Translations under genes and position numbers: made by a program
The notes under the pieces: model-generated
Seen by the model: the letters and a program-made list of their open reading frames with translations, nothing else
Told to the model about the DNA's origin: nothing
Database searches by the model: none
NCBI GenBank assembly: GCA_964035545.1
Contig: OZ037773.1
Span: 877,751 to 941,750, forward strand
DNA length: 64,000 nt
DNA from: Bugula neritina
Taxonomy: Eukaryota > Bryozoa > Gymnolaemata > Cheilostomatida > Bugulidae
Reading direction: 5' to 3'
Shown here: piece after piece, positions 22,013-33,988 of the stretch
Layout: each line of letters begins with the position of its first letter
Position numbering within the stretch: the stretch's first letter is position 1

Positions 22013-22324
22013 CCCCCCCTATCTCTACTTGCCCCATTCCCCACTATGCCGCAGGTGGTGTCTCCCTTACAGTCCTCTACCTCGTGCCCGGTGCCATAAC
22101 AAATCTCCTAATGTGACAATCTGATAGCTAGTCTACAAGTATATATTTTTTAGTCATATGGGCCGTCGGCCTATAAGTGCCTCTTCCCGTCAGTAACATG
22201 GTGTCGTTTTCATACTGTTTTATATTTTTTTTTGTATTTGTGTTTTTTTATGTACGTACCATACGCGCTCTCTCTCTCTATTTTATTTGTTTAATATTGT
22301 ATTTTTTAATTGTATCAGTGTTAT

Positions 22325-22355
22325 CAAGAAGGTAGGCTTCCTGCTGGGGGGGCGG
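22325..22355 (+). promoter_or_regulatory. E2 hairpin and polypurine tract
   Basis: CAAGAAG (22325-22331), a 5-nt loop and CTTCCTG (22337-22343) form a hairpin with one A-C mismatch. CTGGGGGGGCGG then abuts the 3' LTR. Confidence 0.75.
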
Positions 22356-22641
22356 TGTAGTGGAGCACGCAATACGCACATCCGCGTGTTCCCTAGCCAA
22401 TTAGAGATGCGTCAGGTGACAACCCCCAGCAATGCGTAACGAGAGAGTAGTCAGTAGAGAGAGCGTACTAGCAATCAGAAAGATGTAATACTATAATCCG
22501 TGTGCTTTCTTATATCATTTTACTAGTATGTAATTATAAATGAATCTCTTCTAATCTTATCACAAGCCCTATATTGCTGCAGATAACCAAGTCATAGTTA
22601 CAAGCTAGGAACCACGCATTAGTATTGTGTAAATCACAACA
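22356..22641 (+). repeat. E2 3' LTR (probable, 286 bp)
   Basis: It starts TGTAGTGG straight after the polypurine tract. The end is set at TCACAACA by analogy with the ACAACA ends of E4, E6 and E7. There is no second LTR to confirm it. Confidence 0.6.
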
Positions 22642-23274
22642 CAATTGCTGTGGTATAGATATTACTCAAAACTCAAAGGCAGGCTAGTTGAACAGTATAA
22701 GCCAAGTAGATAATCGATGATGGTAGGCAATTGAATATTGTTTGTTTTCAACAGTTAGTCATTCTTCAATTGTTACTGAGGTGTTATATATTGTGGTGAT
22801 TTATGGTATATCGGAAAGGCAACTCTTATAATTACTTTGCTACTCTTATGTGCATCGTCTAGGATACGCTAAGCTACACTCGGCCTAGTACTGCCTACAT
22901 TGTTATGCTACCTCTTTGAACAATGAATGGGATCAACCAATTAGAAAGGAACTAATGATTATACGATTATTAGCAACTTGCATCAGCAGCTGCAGCTAAT
23001 GCTTTGGGATGGAGGTAATGATGTAAGATCACTAGCAGTGGCATCAGCAGTTAGATAGTAGCGCTTGGTCAGTTAGGTTGCATGATTAGCATTTGCCACA
23101 GTATGTAATTCTTCACAGTTATGTATTGTATTCCACTCATGTATAATTCGTATTGAAAAGACGCTATCAACACTTGACGTCGGCAGTTATCAGCTTTAGT
23201 CTTAAATACCCACAGAATTAGTGATTAGCAAAAATTTAGAACAGCAGTGGCACGGTGGAAACTTTGGAAGGCTA
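22642..23274. other. Unassigned interval between E2 and E3
   Basis: No gene recognised. AACAGCAGTGGCACGGTGGA near 23243-23262 vaguely resembles the end of an LTR plus a decayed tRNA-Leu primer site, so part of this stretch may be the E3 5' LTR. This is not demonstrable without a second copy. Confidence 0.35.
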
Positions 23275-23284
23275 ATGCAACTGG

Positions 23285-24170
23285 TCAAAGAGTAAGAGTA
23301 TGGCCAGTGACGATGAAGGAGACATCATCTGTCTAGAGCAGATCGAACCGGCAGCTGTAGAGGATGTCATAGGTGGCCAGCGCCGTCTATGACCAGGAAT
23401 CATTTGCGGGCTTTTACCGTCTGCGAAGATGTGGAGCAGTTTGTTGCTGAGTTTAGCAATGTGGCAGCCAGCTGCCGTTAAGCCCGACGAGATCGGCCAG
23501 AATGGCGACAACATCTTTGAGGCGTTGAGCCTGATTTGGTCTCACCACTTGAGATGCGCGTGTACAACTCCAAGGGCTTAGAGGAGATCTCAAAACTCCC
23601 TTGCATGAGCACGCAACCAAAGTGGAATAGCTGGCGCAGAAGCTTGCCGGCAGAAAATTGGAGGAGTTCGGCACTAGAAGCGTTCTCCAGTCGGTCAACA
23701 ACGTCGGCTTGAAAAGGCACTTGCCGGTAGCCAAAGCTGATACGATGAAGTAAGCGCTTTGGCTTGGGAATGCCTATTTCCAAGCCGCCAGCGCATGCCG
23801 CACTGGTGTGCATGCGCGGAAAGTAAAAGTCAACGATGGGTTATTGCCGTTGTCAGCTGCTGCGGCAGCCCACGTAGCCACGACAGCAGCTGGAAAAACC
23901 GGCTTAACCGCGAGCCTGGTCCAAGAGCTGTTCGCCAAAATCTGGCGTCGGCTCCAACAACCGTCAGCTGAGCGGCATGCTAGGCCGCCGACAGCTGCCA
24001 CCAGCAAACGCGTCCCTGTTTGTTGGGGTTGTGGTAGTAGAAGACATCTTTTGATGAGCTGTCCCCACTGTGGAAGAAAGCAGTTAAACCCAGATGGTCC
24101 ACTCTGGATTCCGCCAACCTTGGGCGTCGATTTAACCCTTCAGGACCAAGGCCAAGGCCCAACCCTATAG
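23285..24170 (+). pseudogene. E3 Gag remnant with zinc knuckle
   Basis: The early part is shifted between frames, with faint similarity to the FTG-EDVEQF region (VCEDVEQFVAEF at about 23417-23452). From 23808 a clean frame runs to CWGCGSRRHLLMSCPHC, a knuckle-like C-x2-C-x4-H-x4-C with a further cysteine. The Gag family is inferred from order and the knuckle. The copy is broken. Confidence 0.65.
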
Positions 24171-24415
24171 GGCGAGGAAGCCGCCTTCAAGGGAATGGCA
24201 AGCCCCAAGGAGTCAGCAGACGGCAAGGTATGCTGAAACCTCCAGCTTTGTCACTCAAAAGTTGGTTTGAGGGATTGCAGGAGGAAGAAGTATACGAGGA
24301 GTGGGAGCAGGAACGAGATTTCACTCGGCCTGCCACAAGACCTCGGAAACCCCTTCGCAATCGGAAAGCACAGGCGCATCCCAAACTAAATGCACATGAG
24401 GTTTAGCCTCCGAAG

Positions 24416-24700
24416 ATGAGCTGCTCAGTGAGCGCTCAGCCATGTGGAAGCAGTTATTTCGTGCCCGGCAAACGTGCCGGCGAAGCTGAAACATTCCTGT
24501 TGGACACTGGGTATACCACTAATCTCCTGAGCCGGAAATGTTTGGACACACTCAATCCAAGAGACAGGGTTGACCTGGAGCCATATGAAGGGAACACCAC
24601 GTGTGGGCGGACGGGTTGTGTATTCTATTCTCTGGCAAGAGAGAGCTGACAGGCCGAGTCTGTGATCAGGTGATCAGCGAGACCTTCATCGTCAGTCAGC
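24416..24700 (+). pseudogene. E3 protease remnant
   Basis: The frame reads CGSSYFVPGKRAGEAETFLLD, then T-G, so the active site is D-T-G, followed by TTNLLSRK. It then shifts. The last recognisable piece, ETFIVSQL, is cut by a deletion that joins it to reverse transcriptase sequence. Confidence 0.75.
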
Positions 24701-25620
24701 TGATGTCATCGTCATCTCTCCCACATTTGACACTAATGTGAGTCAGCTTAGAGAGGTGTGCGACAAGCTCGGGGTTGCCAGTCTAAAGCTCAAGCCCTTT
24801 AAGTGTGCATTGTTGCAGCAAGAGGTTAACTACCTAGATCATGTAGTTGGCCGGGGCAAGGTCGCTACAGACCCTGAGAAGGTCTGAGCTGTGAAAGACT
24901 AGGTTGTCCTTCTGAACCTCACTAAATTTCAAGCATTCTTGGGGTTGATAACGTACAACAGGAAGTGCATACCCGACTTTACAGAAATTGCTCAGCCGTT
25001 GAATCGGCTGACAGCAAAGCAGCTTCGCTGGCAGTGGACGTATGCAGAGCAGCAGGCATTAGAGCACCTCAAGAATTGCTGGATGGTGGCACCTATCTTG
25101 GCTAACGAGGTTTTGTGTGAGCAGCAATGGCGGTATCCTTCTTTGTATAAGGAAGGGGACTGGGTCTGGATAATCAGTCACTACCAGCGGTGTGGACAGG
25201 CGGCTAAGTTACTACCAAAGTTCGTGGGTCGCAATTGCATGACTGAGGTCATGCTCAATCACACGTATAAAGCGAATCGATTGGGTCAAGTGTCGATCCG
25301 GAACAAGGCTCGCCTGTAGCCATATTGGGTGAGACCTAATGCAGCAGGGCAGAATCCTCCACTCCTAAAACCTACGTGCCATCTGACCACGAGGGGATAG
25401 GCTAGACCAGACAGGACATTAAAAGTTATGGTGCAGAATCCGGAAGAGGCGACCGAAGAGCCGGCAGACCGGCTACAACATTAGTAGAGCCGGCCGACGC
25501 ACCTGTGGTCTCATATAAAATTGATACTCCTCAAATTGATGACGATAACAGAACTGGCAAGAAACCACCCGTACCGGTAAACCCTCTGCTGCGAAAAACC
25601 TCAGTACCGTTAGAACGTAA
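24701..25620 (+). pseudogene. E3 fused RT/RNase H/integrase C-terminus and Pol tail
   Basis: 24701-24935 carries shifted pieces equivalent to the palm-to-thumb region (VIVISP, LKLKP). From 24939 the frame reads GLITYNRKCIPDFTEIAQPL and NRLTAKQLRWQW. Then, at about 25110, it jumps into the SH3-like end of integrase (GDWVWIISHY and LLPKFVGR). The Pol tail is recognisable near 25620 as APPSYLQYFLHDLID. RNase H and most of integrase are gone. Confidence 0.75.
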
Positions 25621-25926
25621 TTAGTGTACTGGGGCTCCTCCATCTTATCTTCAATACTTCCTTCATGATTTGATTGACATGTATAATATATTATATATCG
25701 TCAGTTAGTACAAAAAAAGTCTGGGGGCAGTAATTGAGCATTGTTTTCCCCAGTGGTGTATGCACTAATTTAGCTGGGGTGCTCAGCAGAGGCAAAGCCA
25801 ACTCACAGGCTGAAGGAGGTGTTATGTAATCACTCTTGCTCTGTTGAGTACCCTTTTCAATTGTAACTGTTGAAGTGACAGCACGTCTTCGTGACCATTG
25901 GCAGCTACGAGCTTTAAACAGACAGT

Positions 25927-26816
25927 ATGACTGACACTGTGACTTATTTGGAGGGTAAGTCCATTAAGGAAATTCTGTTATTTAGTTAGAATTTAGCCTA
26001 GTAGCCGAATTCAGTCTCACTTCAGCATAATGATCAAGTTGGTCTCCTGGCGACTTGGAGTTGACTGATCACTGAGATGGTTTATGGATACCAGGAGATT
26101 CTTGACTATCCAACTCAGTCGAAGTGTGGTACTGACAAGATGAAGCCTCCTACAAGAAAGTGTGTGATTTAGTACCGCTTACAGTTGAATCCATGTACTC
26201 TGTTGCAGGTGAGGCTCCGCCTGCATCCCCCGGGTTGCAGGCTTTGCTAGATGCCCGACCCCAAACTGGGAAATGCATTTTTTTCCACCATGAAGCAGGA
26301 GAGCGTGCACGTGCTACAGCATTTCACAGTGACCTTGTGCCCCTGTAGCGTCCACAATTTTTATAGACGCTATCCTCTGTCATCAAAGGAATCAGCAGTG
26401 CCATGTCGGCCACTTAGTGGAGGTAGATCAAGACTCCTATGCGCAATTCCAAGACTTGATTCTCCTCATGTATCCTCCCCATTGAGACGTGAGTCATTGC
26501 TGCAGGGGTTTCACAGTTCCTGGCCAGTGATACCAAGTGACTCAGATGCCACTGGTTCCAACTATGACCCTGTAGTCTATGTGTTTGATGAAGTACAGAC
26601 GTGTTCTCTTTGCGTGATGGTAACCCGTGCTGGTCGGTCAGCAGAAGAGTCTACTCAGCCACTTCCCTCTCAGTCCTCCCATACCCTTGCATTGCTCCGG
26701 AAGAGAAGGGAGAAATCAAAAACTACGACAGTCCCTAATGACACAATAGATGCTGAGATATGTACTAACTTAGAGAAACTACAACGATGCTGCACACAAC
26801 TGTGTAAGGAGCAGTG
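25927..26816 (+). pseudogene. E3 ORF3 remnant
   Basis: A possible micro-exon at 25927-25954 starts ATG, codes nine residues and ends GAGG before GTAAGT, phase 1, as in the other lineages though one codon longer. A TTCAG acceptor at 26014 keeps phase but the frame soon meets a stop. Finger 2 is recognisable as LQHFTVTLCPC, then after a frameshift ILCHQRNQQCHVGHL and VDQDSYAQFQDLI. A C-terminal helix with LLRKRREKSK precedes the end at 26816. The protein is broken, but its presence shows that ORF3 is old. Confidence 0.65.
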
Positions 26817-27174
26817 AAGGACAGCATCGAAACTAGCTAGGTTGCAGAAGCTCTGCAACAGATGGACTGCTAACTGAACAAAACGTACCTTAGCCTATAC
26901 AAAAAGTGATGAATAACTATTTCTTGCTACTATTCCCAGCAAAGACTGCTAGTGATGCTAAGAAAGGTATCCAGTCACAATTGCCATTTAGCAACACGAC
27001 GCAAGAAAACGAGTCCAATTAGCCTGTTTAAACGCCCTTCACTTTACACAGTGGCAGTTTGTGTTTGCTGCAACTACATTTAATACAATATATGACTCCG
27101 TTTCTTAGTACCGAATACGTATCATAATAATCTATTATAATTCTAGCAATGGATAACAAAAGCATACCTTTTGA

Positions 27175-27341
27175 TTATCCAATCACTCCTGAGACTACTA
27201 CTGCAACTATCACAGCAATGAAAGTAGAAAGTATGCCACCTATCAGACCTCCCTTGTTCACAGCAGTTGAAGTGGGGGTTGTAGGGGGTATGGTGGCAGT
27301 ATCCTTCCACATTATTTCCCATTTGATAGTCACTGTCTTTG
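27175..27341 (-). CDS. Ig-domain membrane protein, exon 6: last strand and TM helix
   Basis: The acceptor GGTTTCAG precedes 27341. The exon gives a last Ig strand (SKTVTIKWE), a short Thr/Pro stalk, then GGLIGGILSTFIAVIVAVVV as a single membrane helix, and a TAA stop at 27177-27175. There is almost no cytoplasmic tail, so signalling would need a partner or an alternative last exon. Phase-1 entry agrees with all upstream exons. Confidence 0.75.
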
Positions 27342-27469
27342 CTGAAACCGATTTAAAGACATTTTGAAGAAAAAATAAGTTTAAACTTAAAAAACATCTA
27401 CCACTAACATTAGCAAATTAGAAAAAACATTTACAATTGTCATTCATTTATATAAGTGCTAATTCTTAC

Positions 27470-27700
27470 ATAAGCCATTTTCAGCGGTACATTCAGCTGT
27501 TTCTGTTACACCGTTTGTCTGAGGAACTAGAGTCAGCTCATTGGATGATTCAGTTGTCACAACTCTATTATATGTCCAAGTGAACGTAGAGGGCGGTGGG
27601 TTGGCATCCACATGTTGGCTACAATCTAGTCTAGCATCAGAATGTCCAGGATTGAGTTCTTTCACAATTGGATCTGGATCATCAGCCTTTCTATCCAAGT
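27470..27700 (-). CDS. Ig-domain membrane protein, exon 5: third Ig domain
   Basis: 77 codons between TTTTGTAG and the donor TTAT followed by GTAAGA, phase 1 at both ends. The B-strand cysteine is in ARLDCSQ, the core tryptophan in FTWTYN, and the F-strand cysteine in AECTAENG. The final strand lies in exon 6. The intron upstream contains retroelement E4. Confidence 0.8.
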
Positions 27701-27761
27701 CTACAAAAATGAAATTCATAGCACAGGGCTGTCTAACAGGAGGCCCCAGGACCGGATGTGG

Positions 27762-28066
27762 TGTTGTATTTTTCAGAATTAGGGTTGATGTGTAACCAAG
27801 AGAGTCTATTTGTTGCTAGAGACTTCACCAGGATTAGTCGGGTTGATATCGTTGTATTTTAACACAAGAATACATAATAAAAAGGATATAAAAACTGGTA
27901 ACAAATCACACGTCTATTTAATTTACTGCACTATCCTCAACTGACTAGTAGCGCGAAGCTAACTACTGCTACTCACTAGCAGCTTCGCTAATTGGCTGAG
28001 TACATTGTTCCGGGTCAATACGCGACCCTGCGTATTGTGCTGTTGGTAGCTCCACGAGCCACCACA
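27762..28066 (-). repeat. E4 3' LTR
   Basis: Minus strand begins TGTGGTGGCTCGTGG and ends ATACAACA. ATTAAA within it is a possible polyadenylation signal; no AATAAA was noticed. Confidence 0.93.
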
Positions 28067-28097
28067 CCGCCCCCACCAGCAGAAAGCCCTCTTTCTG
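28067..28097 (-). promoter_or_regulatory. E4 polypurine tract and hairpin
   Basis: On the minus strand CAGAAAG, a 4-nt loop and CTTTCTG (28097-28080) form a perfect 7-bp hairpin. GGTGGGGGCGG then abuts the LTR. Confidence 0.8.
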
Positions 28098-28339
28098 ATA
28101 TAAAAATAATTTACAAGTAACTACGTACATCAGTGGACTAAACGGAAGCAAACATATAAAATGTATATACAAGATCCAAATTAGTTAGATACATATATAT
28201 AGATATAAAAAGAATACACAATAAACTAACATTAAGTAATTAGTAAGTCTTATTTACATATAGAGTACGTGCCACAGTCACGGCAGGGAAGGCCACAGAG
28301 AGGTAGTAGAGGAGTGAGGTGGAAGGCTGGGGAAGGAGC

Positions 28340-29391
28340 TCATATTAATCCTGGGCTGCTCGTTTCATACGTTTGATAGACTCTTGTAGCGACCGGAGCT
28401 CACTGGATGCGGCATAAATGCGGGGGGCCAGTCTGTAAACCTCTTGTTCCAGCTCATTTGTCCTGGTCTCTACTTCTCGTAGGTTTTGGGCCAGAGGGGA
28501 TGAGCGGGAGAAAGTCTGCTGCTGCCGGTGTCTTTTTTCGTTCTGCGGACGGAAGTGGGAGAGGAAGTGTGTACGTCTTCGTGTCTACCCTCTGTAGTAC
28601 GACACGGGGGAGTGTATGTGGTCGACGTATGGGACTGAGAGGTGGGGAATTAGATGACTTCGTAGGTTTATCTACGGGTTCCGAGATGATGGGTTTAGGG
28701 GAGGGAAAGCCTTGCTCCAGGCGAGATAGCCGAGCTGGGTCGGTGATGAGAGGTCTGATAGCTTCGAGGAATGCTGAGTAAGATGATTTATCCACATCGT
28801 ATACGTGTCCCTGAAAGCAATGCATGGTGCGTTGATGACGCAGTAGATAGTCTCGGTTATAACTATATTCCCCGCAGGGGCAGAACGTTGTGATAAAATG
28901 CTGCGGCAAGTGGACTCCTAATCTACGACGAGTTGTAAACCGCCGTTGGCATTCACGGTTATTGTCATCCCCTCTATATTTCTTAATTTCTGTCTCTGTG
29001 GCAGGGGTAGTCCAGTTGGAGGTTGCTTCTAGCTGGTGTGGCAGCTGTCTGGTTGTGGAAGTTGCTGGGACCGGCTCTGGGTCCCACGCCATCTCTAGAG
29101 AAGGCATGCCCGGGGAGACAGGCGCGAGTGTGTCTACAAAAGTAGAATTATTGTCAGATCGTGGCGGACCTTTACAACATAATTCTAGTGACTGTCGACT
29201 GTTACTAGTCTGAGAGTCACAACTTTTTGAATGCACTCGAGAGACCAGTGAATCATGTGTGGACTGACCAAGAACAGTGTCTAGCTCCAGGTCTAACAGA
29301 CCGTCGGCCATTACAGCGTCCTCGTCGTCATTCACGTGAAACGTGGTCCCTAGTAATTCTGATTCAATCTGATGAATTAGCTCAGAATTTA
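28340..29391 (-). pseudogene. E4 ORF3, main exon: finger and coiled-coil protein
   Basis: The acidic N-terminus contains MADGLLDLELDTVLG. Both fingers are recognisable: CQRR in place of the first CxxC, then H-x3-H (HLPQH), and CPC, 12 residues, H-x5-C. It is open to 28454, where a frameshift hides the C-terminal coiled coil (NLREVETRTNELEQEVYRL, then RMKRAAQD) at about 28500-28340. The finger 1 region lost several residues relative to E5 (NRECQRRF against NRECRLCQQRF). The product is therefore damaged in both finger 1 and the C-terminus. Confidence 0.8.
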
Positions 29392-29444
29392 CCGGCATCG
29401 AGCCTGGTTCCATGGATAGGAATACAAGATTTATACTGGCTTAC
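29392..29444 (-). other. E4 ORF3 mini-intron, acceptor lost
   Basis: The donor GTAAGC is intact, but the acceptor AG found in E5 is GG here (ATGCCGG against ATGCCAG). Splicing at the conserved site is predicted to fail. An in-frame ATG (MEP) inside it could start an unspliced ORF3. Confidence 0.6.
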
Positions 29445-31130
29445 CTGTGAACTCGGTATTAGTGTCCATACTCAATGTTCTTGGTAAGGTTGGAGCTAAT
29501 TGTAAAGTACTTCTGCCCTTGGCGATGTCAGCGTAAGAAAAGGCTGGGCATCGTTTCTGAGGCACGAGGTCGGAATTATTTGTTTTATGCGCATTAATTC
29601 CTCCCACTACTCCGCCCTCGCAAAAGTTGATATTTGCGTGGGGTTCACAACTCCAACATTTCTCCGTACGGGTTTCCCCTAGACTTCCATGGGTGCCGCT
29701 TCTAATGCAGTCACATACGAAGTCTTTTAAATATGGTGGGGGTCTCCTCGTACGCTGTCCCCGTTCTAGGGGGGTGACACGCTCGCCGGTTCATTAGCAG
29801 GGGCCTCTAATGGCAATTCTACTTCACCGTTAACGGTCACTTCTTCCTGTTCTCCGGATGGAGCCCCTCCCTCCGTGGGGGTTTGCACTTCCGGAACCGG
29901 CTCGGTTTCTGGAAGTGATGGAATCAGACTTGGCGGCGGCGGACGCGCCTCTGTTGGCAAAAGCTGTCGCTCTTCTTTCACCAAGTCTTCTTCCCGCGGT
30001 ATGACCACTTCATATTCAGGTCCATGCCGCCGTCGCCCACGCGTTGTTGTCTGCCTTCTAGGCTCTAACAACGGGGGGCTTCTCCCACTGCGTCGGGGCT
30101 AGCCCAATACGGTTTCAAGCGAGACTCATTCTGGATAGACACCTGTCCTGAGCGTTCAATCTTGTACGTATGATTGGGCATAGCCTCGACGATCACGTAG
30201 GGTCCCACGAACTTAGGCTGTAACTTAGCTGCCTGTCCGCGACGCCTACGGTAATTGACCATCCACACCTAATCCCCCGTCTGATAGAGGGGTGGTTCCT
30301 CGGAATCTTCATGTAGCACCTTCCACTGCTGTTCGCGCAGTATTTCGTGTGCGGCCTTCATCCGTTCCACTAGTTCACTGGCATGCGCATGAACCGAGTT
30401 GTCTTGCTCTGGAACGTGGTAGGTGAGATGGTCAAGGACACGAGTCTCTTTCCCGAGCATCAAGAGGTTTGGGGTTTCACAAGTACTGATGTGTGGGGTG
30501 CTACGGTATGCACGCATGACTTGCGGCAACACCGTGTATCATTCCTCCAGACCGCGTCCAAGGAGGAGGCTCCGGAGCGCATCACCTAGCATCCGGTTGT
30601 TGCGCTCCACCACCCCGTTACCTTGAGGGTGGTAGGGGGTGGTCCGGCTCTGATTTACTCCCCAGAGGCAGCAAAGGTCGCTCATCAGTTGAGACTGGAA
30701 TTGAGCGCCTTGATCAGAGTGTATCTGTTCGGGGAGACCGAAATAACAGAATACATGTTGGTCTAGCACCCGGGCCACGGTTGGAACCGACGCATCTGGG
30801 ATGGTCAGAGCGTCCGCCCACCTCATGAAGTGGTCGGTCAATACTAAGATCCAACTATTGCCTCTGGGGGTTGGAGGCATAGATCCGACCAGGTCTACAG
30901 CGACTACTTGCCAAGGCCTTCCAGCATATAGCCTCCGCCGTCCCGCTTCGCCAGGAAGACGGCCATGCTTACTGGCCTGGCAGATTTCACTCTGAGTCGG
31001 ACGTCCCGCTCCATCTGGGGCCAATACCACCGGAGTCGTAGTTTGGAGATCACTCTCTTGACTCCTGCGTGAGCCTGTTTGTGAGCGTCCCAAATCAGCT
31101 CACGGTGGATGGCAGTGGGGCAGACCACCC
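29430..31130 (-). pseudogene. E4 integrase and Pol tail
   Basis: The zinc domain is split by a frameshift (DAHKQAHAG, then a damaged cysteine pair). The core keeps AVDLVGSMPPTP, IHSDQGAQFQSQLM and GNGVVERNN, so D, D and E are present. The C-terminal SH3-like domain reads LQPKFVGPYVIVE, with the GPY motif. A TAG replaces one codon just before the VWMVNY segment. The tail includes EYEVVIPREEDL, a proline-rich linker, CWSCEPHANINFCEGG and SYADIAKGR. No chromodomain is seen. Confidence 0.85.
29445..29469 (-). CDS. E4 ORF3 micro-exon (25 nt)
   Basis: ATG codes MDTNTEFT and ends ACAG before GTAAGC. It is nearly identical to the E5 exon. Confidence 0.6.
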
Positions 31131-33690
31131 TCTTCCTCTCTGGGTGTCTGCCGCTGGCAGCTAAAGAAATGGTCAGTAGACCATCCTGCCCGATCCGCAG
31201 CGAGTCCCAACGCTGGCAGTATAGCTGGAACTCGGCGCATCCCTGCCGTATGCGTTCCTCGCTGAGTCGTCGCCCTTCCTTTTTGGCCCGATATATGTCC
31301 GCTACTACCCCAGGCAGCTCTCCTTGGAGCTTCTTCAGCTCCCGGACATCATCGGCCAGTACAGGATTGGCGCGGAAGTTTTGTACAACCTCCGGGGACT
31401 CGTCAACTTTCTGCCTGAGTTGACCCTGGTCCCAATCAAATTGTGCTCGGTGGTGAGCCAGTGTCTAATTCACATCGCGGGGAACCTCCGTCCCTCCTCT
31501 CGATATTGAGACACTGTTTGCAACCATCAGGTCGGCGGCTCAGCCCATCCGCATTGCTGTGTCTCTTGCCCGGTCGATGTTCGATCCGGTACGAGAACTC
31601 AGCTAGGATTTAGAGCCACCGGGCGACCTGACTGGAGGGTTTGGCCCTCTTGCACAACCAGATCAGCAAGGCATGATCCGTACGCAGCCGGAACTTCCTG
31701 CTGTATAGGTATGGTCTGAAGTGCTTCACTGACTTGATTACTGCCAGCAGCTCCTTGTGGGTAGTGCAGTAATTTCGTTCAGTGGGTGAGAGAGACTTGC
31801 TGTAGTAGGCTACTACTACTTCTCGGCCTTCCTGCACTTGAGACAGCACAGCGCCAACATTCTGGTCACTGGCGTCAGTGTCGAGGATGTACTCCAGAGC
31901 GGGGTCTGGGTAGGCCAAGATGGGTGCCGTCAGTAGGCAACCCTTGAGGCGATCGAACACTTCTTGTTCGACCGGGGTCCACTGCCCTGTCACCCCCTTT
32001 GCGGTGAGCCGGTTTAACGGCTGGGCTATGCCCGCAAAGTCTGGTATGTATTGTCTGTAATACCCTACCAGCCCCAAGAAAGCCCGGAGTCCGGTCAAGT
32101 CTTGGGGGGTGACCCAGTCTTCTATCGCCCGTACCTTTTTGGGATCCGTTGCCACACCGTTTCGACCGACAACGTGCCCCAGGTACTTGACCTCCGGCTG
32201 CAATAGAGCGCACTTGGAAGGTTTGAGCTTAAGACCGGCACCTCGGAGTCTCTCGAAGACCTCCCGCAGATGACTGACATGTGTCTCGAAGTCTGGGAAG
32301 ATCACGATGACATCATCGAGGTAGATCAGCAGTGTCTTCTAATGGAGCCCGCTGAGGACTTGCTCCATCAGCCTCTGGAAGGTGGCTGGGGCGGAAGTTA
32401 ACCCGAAAGGCAACACTTTCCACTTCCACAAACCGTCCCTTGTGATAAACGCCGCTTTCTCCTGGGCGTCGGGACTCAGAGGAACTTGCCAGTAGCCACT
32501 CAGCAAGTCTAACGTACTGAAGTACTTGCTGCCGGCTAGGGCATCCAATGACTCGTCAATACGAGGTAGAGGGTAAGCGTCCTGTATGGTTACGCTATTG
32601 AGTTTGCCGTAATCCACACAGAACCGCCAACTGCCGTCTTTCTTCCGTACCAGTACGACCGGCGAGCTCTACGCACTATGGGGGGGCTCTATGAGGCCGC
32701 GGACCAGAAGATCCCGTACTTGTCGGCTAACCTCCTTTTCTTTTTCTGGCCCCAGCCTGCGTGTGGGTTGCCGGACAGGGACTGTCCCTGCAGTCAGCGG
32801 TATTTCGTGTCTGACAACTCCAGTCAGCCCCACGTCATGATCTCCGCTGCTGAACACATCACCGTAGTCGCGTAGCAACTTCGCCATAGCTTGGTGTTCC
32901 TGGTTGCTCGCGCAGCCACCACAGGCTGTCTCATATAACTTCCGGATGTGTGTGGGGACCACTCCTCTCTTTTGAGTAGGGTGTCTAGGAGGTGTCTCCG
33001 TCGCATCACCCAGCGACGGGCCCACGTCCTCTTCCTGGACGGAGTGAATTCGGCCCAGCATTGACCCAGCTGGAAGCTTGATGGGCTCGGTAAAGGGGTG
33101 TTGACACAATGCACTAAGATCTCCCCTCGCTCAGTTAGTCGGTTTAAACTACTGGCGAGTTGGATCCTATCGTGCGCGCCTTCAACAACCCCGAGTCTTG
33201 CTATCCGGTTGCTGTTCACTCGGCAGTGGATAGTGGCTCTGGAGCGTCCGGGTACAGTACAGTTTCGAACTACCTGAACACCGCCCACCAAAGGACGCTC
33301 AAACTTATCCACACAGGCGAGTTCTCGCCCGCCCATCAGCACTGCCGACTTGCCAAAGTCTATGCGGCATTGGTGCTGCTTCAAGAAAGGCATTCCGAGG
33401 ATAGCATCTTCGTCCAGCTGGCTTATGACAAAGGTCTCTTGTACAGCCTGGTCTCGGACACGCCCAGAGAGCTCGATAATACCGTAGAAGGGAATACACG
33501 ACCCGTCTGCTAGGGTGCCATATTCTCCCGTATACGGTCGTACTCTATCCCTGTCTTGGCGGGGCAGTGCCTCAAAGACTCTACGACTGAGAAGGTTGGT
33601 AGTACAACCGGAGTCTAGCAGGAAGGTGACGGCGTTACCCGCCACCTTTACGGGTGGGAAGTAGCTCTCTCCGTGTGGTTGTACTTTCAC
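31131..33690 (-). pseudogene. E4 protease, reverse transcriptase and RNase H
   Basis: From 33690 the protease frame shows AVTFLLDSGCTTNLLS and LGMPFLKQH. A 2-base insertion near 33090 shifts the frame. Reverse transcriptase runs to [14 protein letters not shown] and IYLDDVIVIFPD (YLDD intact), with TAG for tryptophan at about 32672 and 32341. RNase H carries ILDTDASDQNVGAVLSQ, KELLAVIKSVKHFRP and DHALLIWL. The family and domain order are unambiguous; the gene is inactivated. Confidence 0.88.
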
Positions 33691-33988
33691 CCCCCCGCAT
33701 GTGTTGTCCTAAGTGGGTAGGACGGCGGGGGTTTTACCCGTGGTTTACGGGGTTTCCGGCAGCGTGGTCGGTGCCGGCGGGGTTCGGAGCTCTCCACTGG
33801 GCCTTCTGGCTCTAATTTAGTGGCGGGCTCCTCTTCCCGAGGTAACCGGTGGAACCGGTTGGTGAGTGGCAGGGAGAAGGTACTCGGCCGCTGTGCGGGC
33901 CTGCTAGTCCTGCGTGGTACCTGCCACTCGAGGGGAGTGTACCGTCGTGTCCGTACGAACAGGCGGCAGCGTGTTCCACCCTGTTCCT

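Larger units (their letters stand above)
16360..22641 (+). mobile_element. E2: 5'-truncated Ty3/gypsy element
   Basis: GC content rises sharply near 16360, where the element begins within the gag-protease linker; the 5' LTR, primer site and gag are missing. The order is protease, reverse transcriptase, RNase H, integrase, Pol tail, ORF3, hairpin, polypurine tract and 3' LTR. Many stops and frameshifts are present, and about 58 bp are missing inside reverse transcriptase near 18107. Its LTR differs from those of the other elements, so it is a separate lineage. Confidence 0.88.
23275..26890 (+). mobile_element. E3: old degenerate Ty3/gypsy relative
   Basis: Remnants in element order are gag with a zinc knuckle, protease, scraps of reverse transcriptase and RNase H fused to the integrase C-terminus, the Pol tail and ORF3. 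Stops and frameshifts are frequent, and most of pol has been deleted. LTRs are not recognisable. It is the most divergent of the five lineages, and it keeps ORF3. Confidence 0.8.

Noticed and set aside
27149-27367. 72-codon plus-strand frame
   Set aside because: The minus strand here is the membrane-helix exon of the Ig gene with proper splice signals, which explains the open frame.
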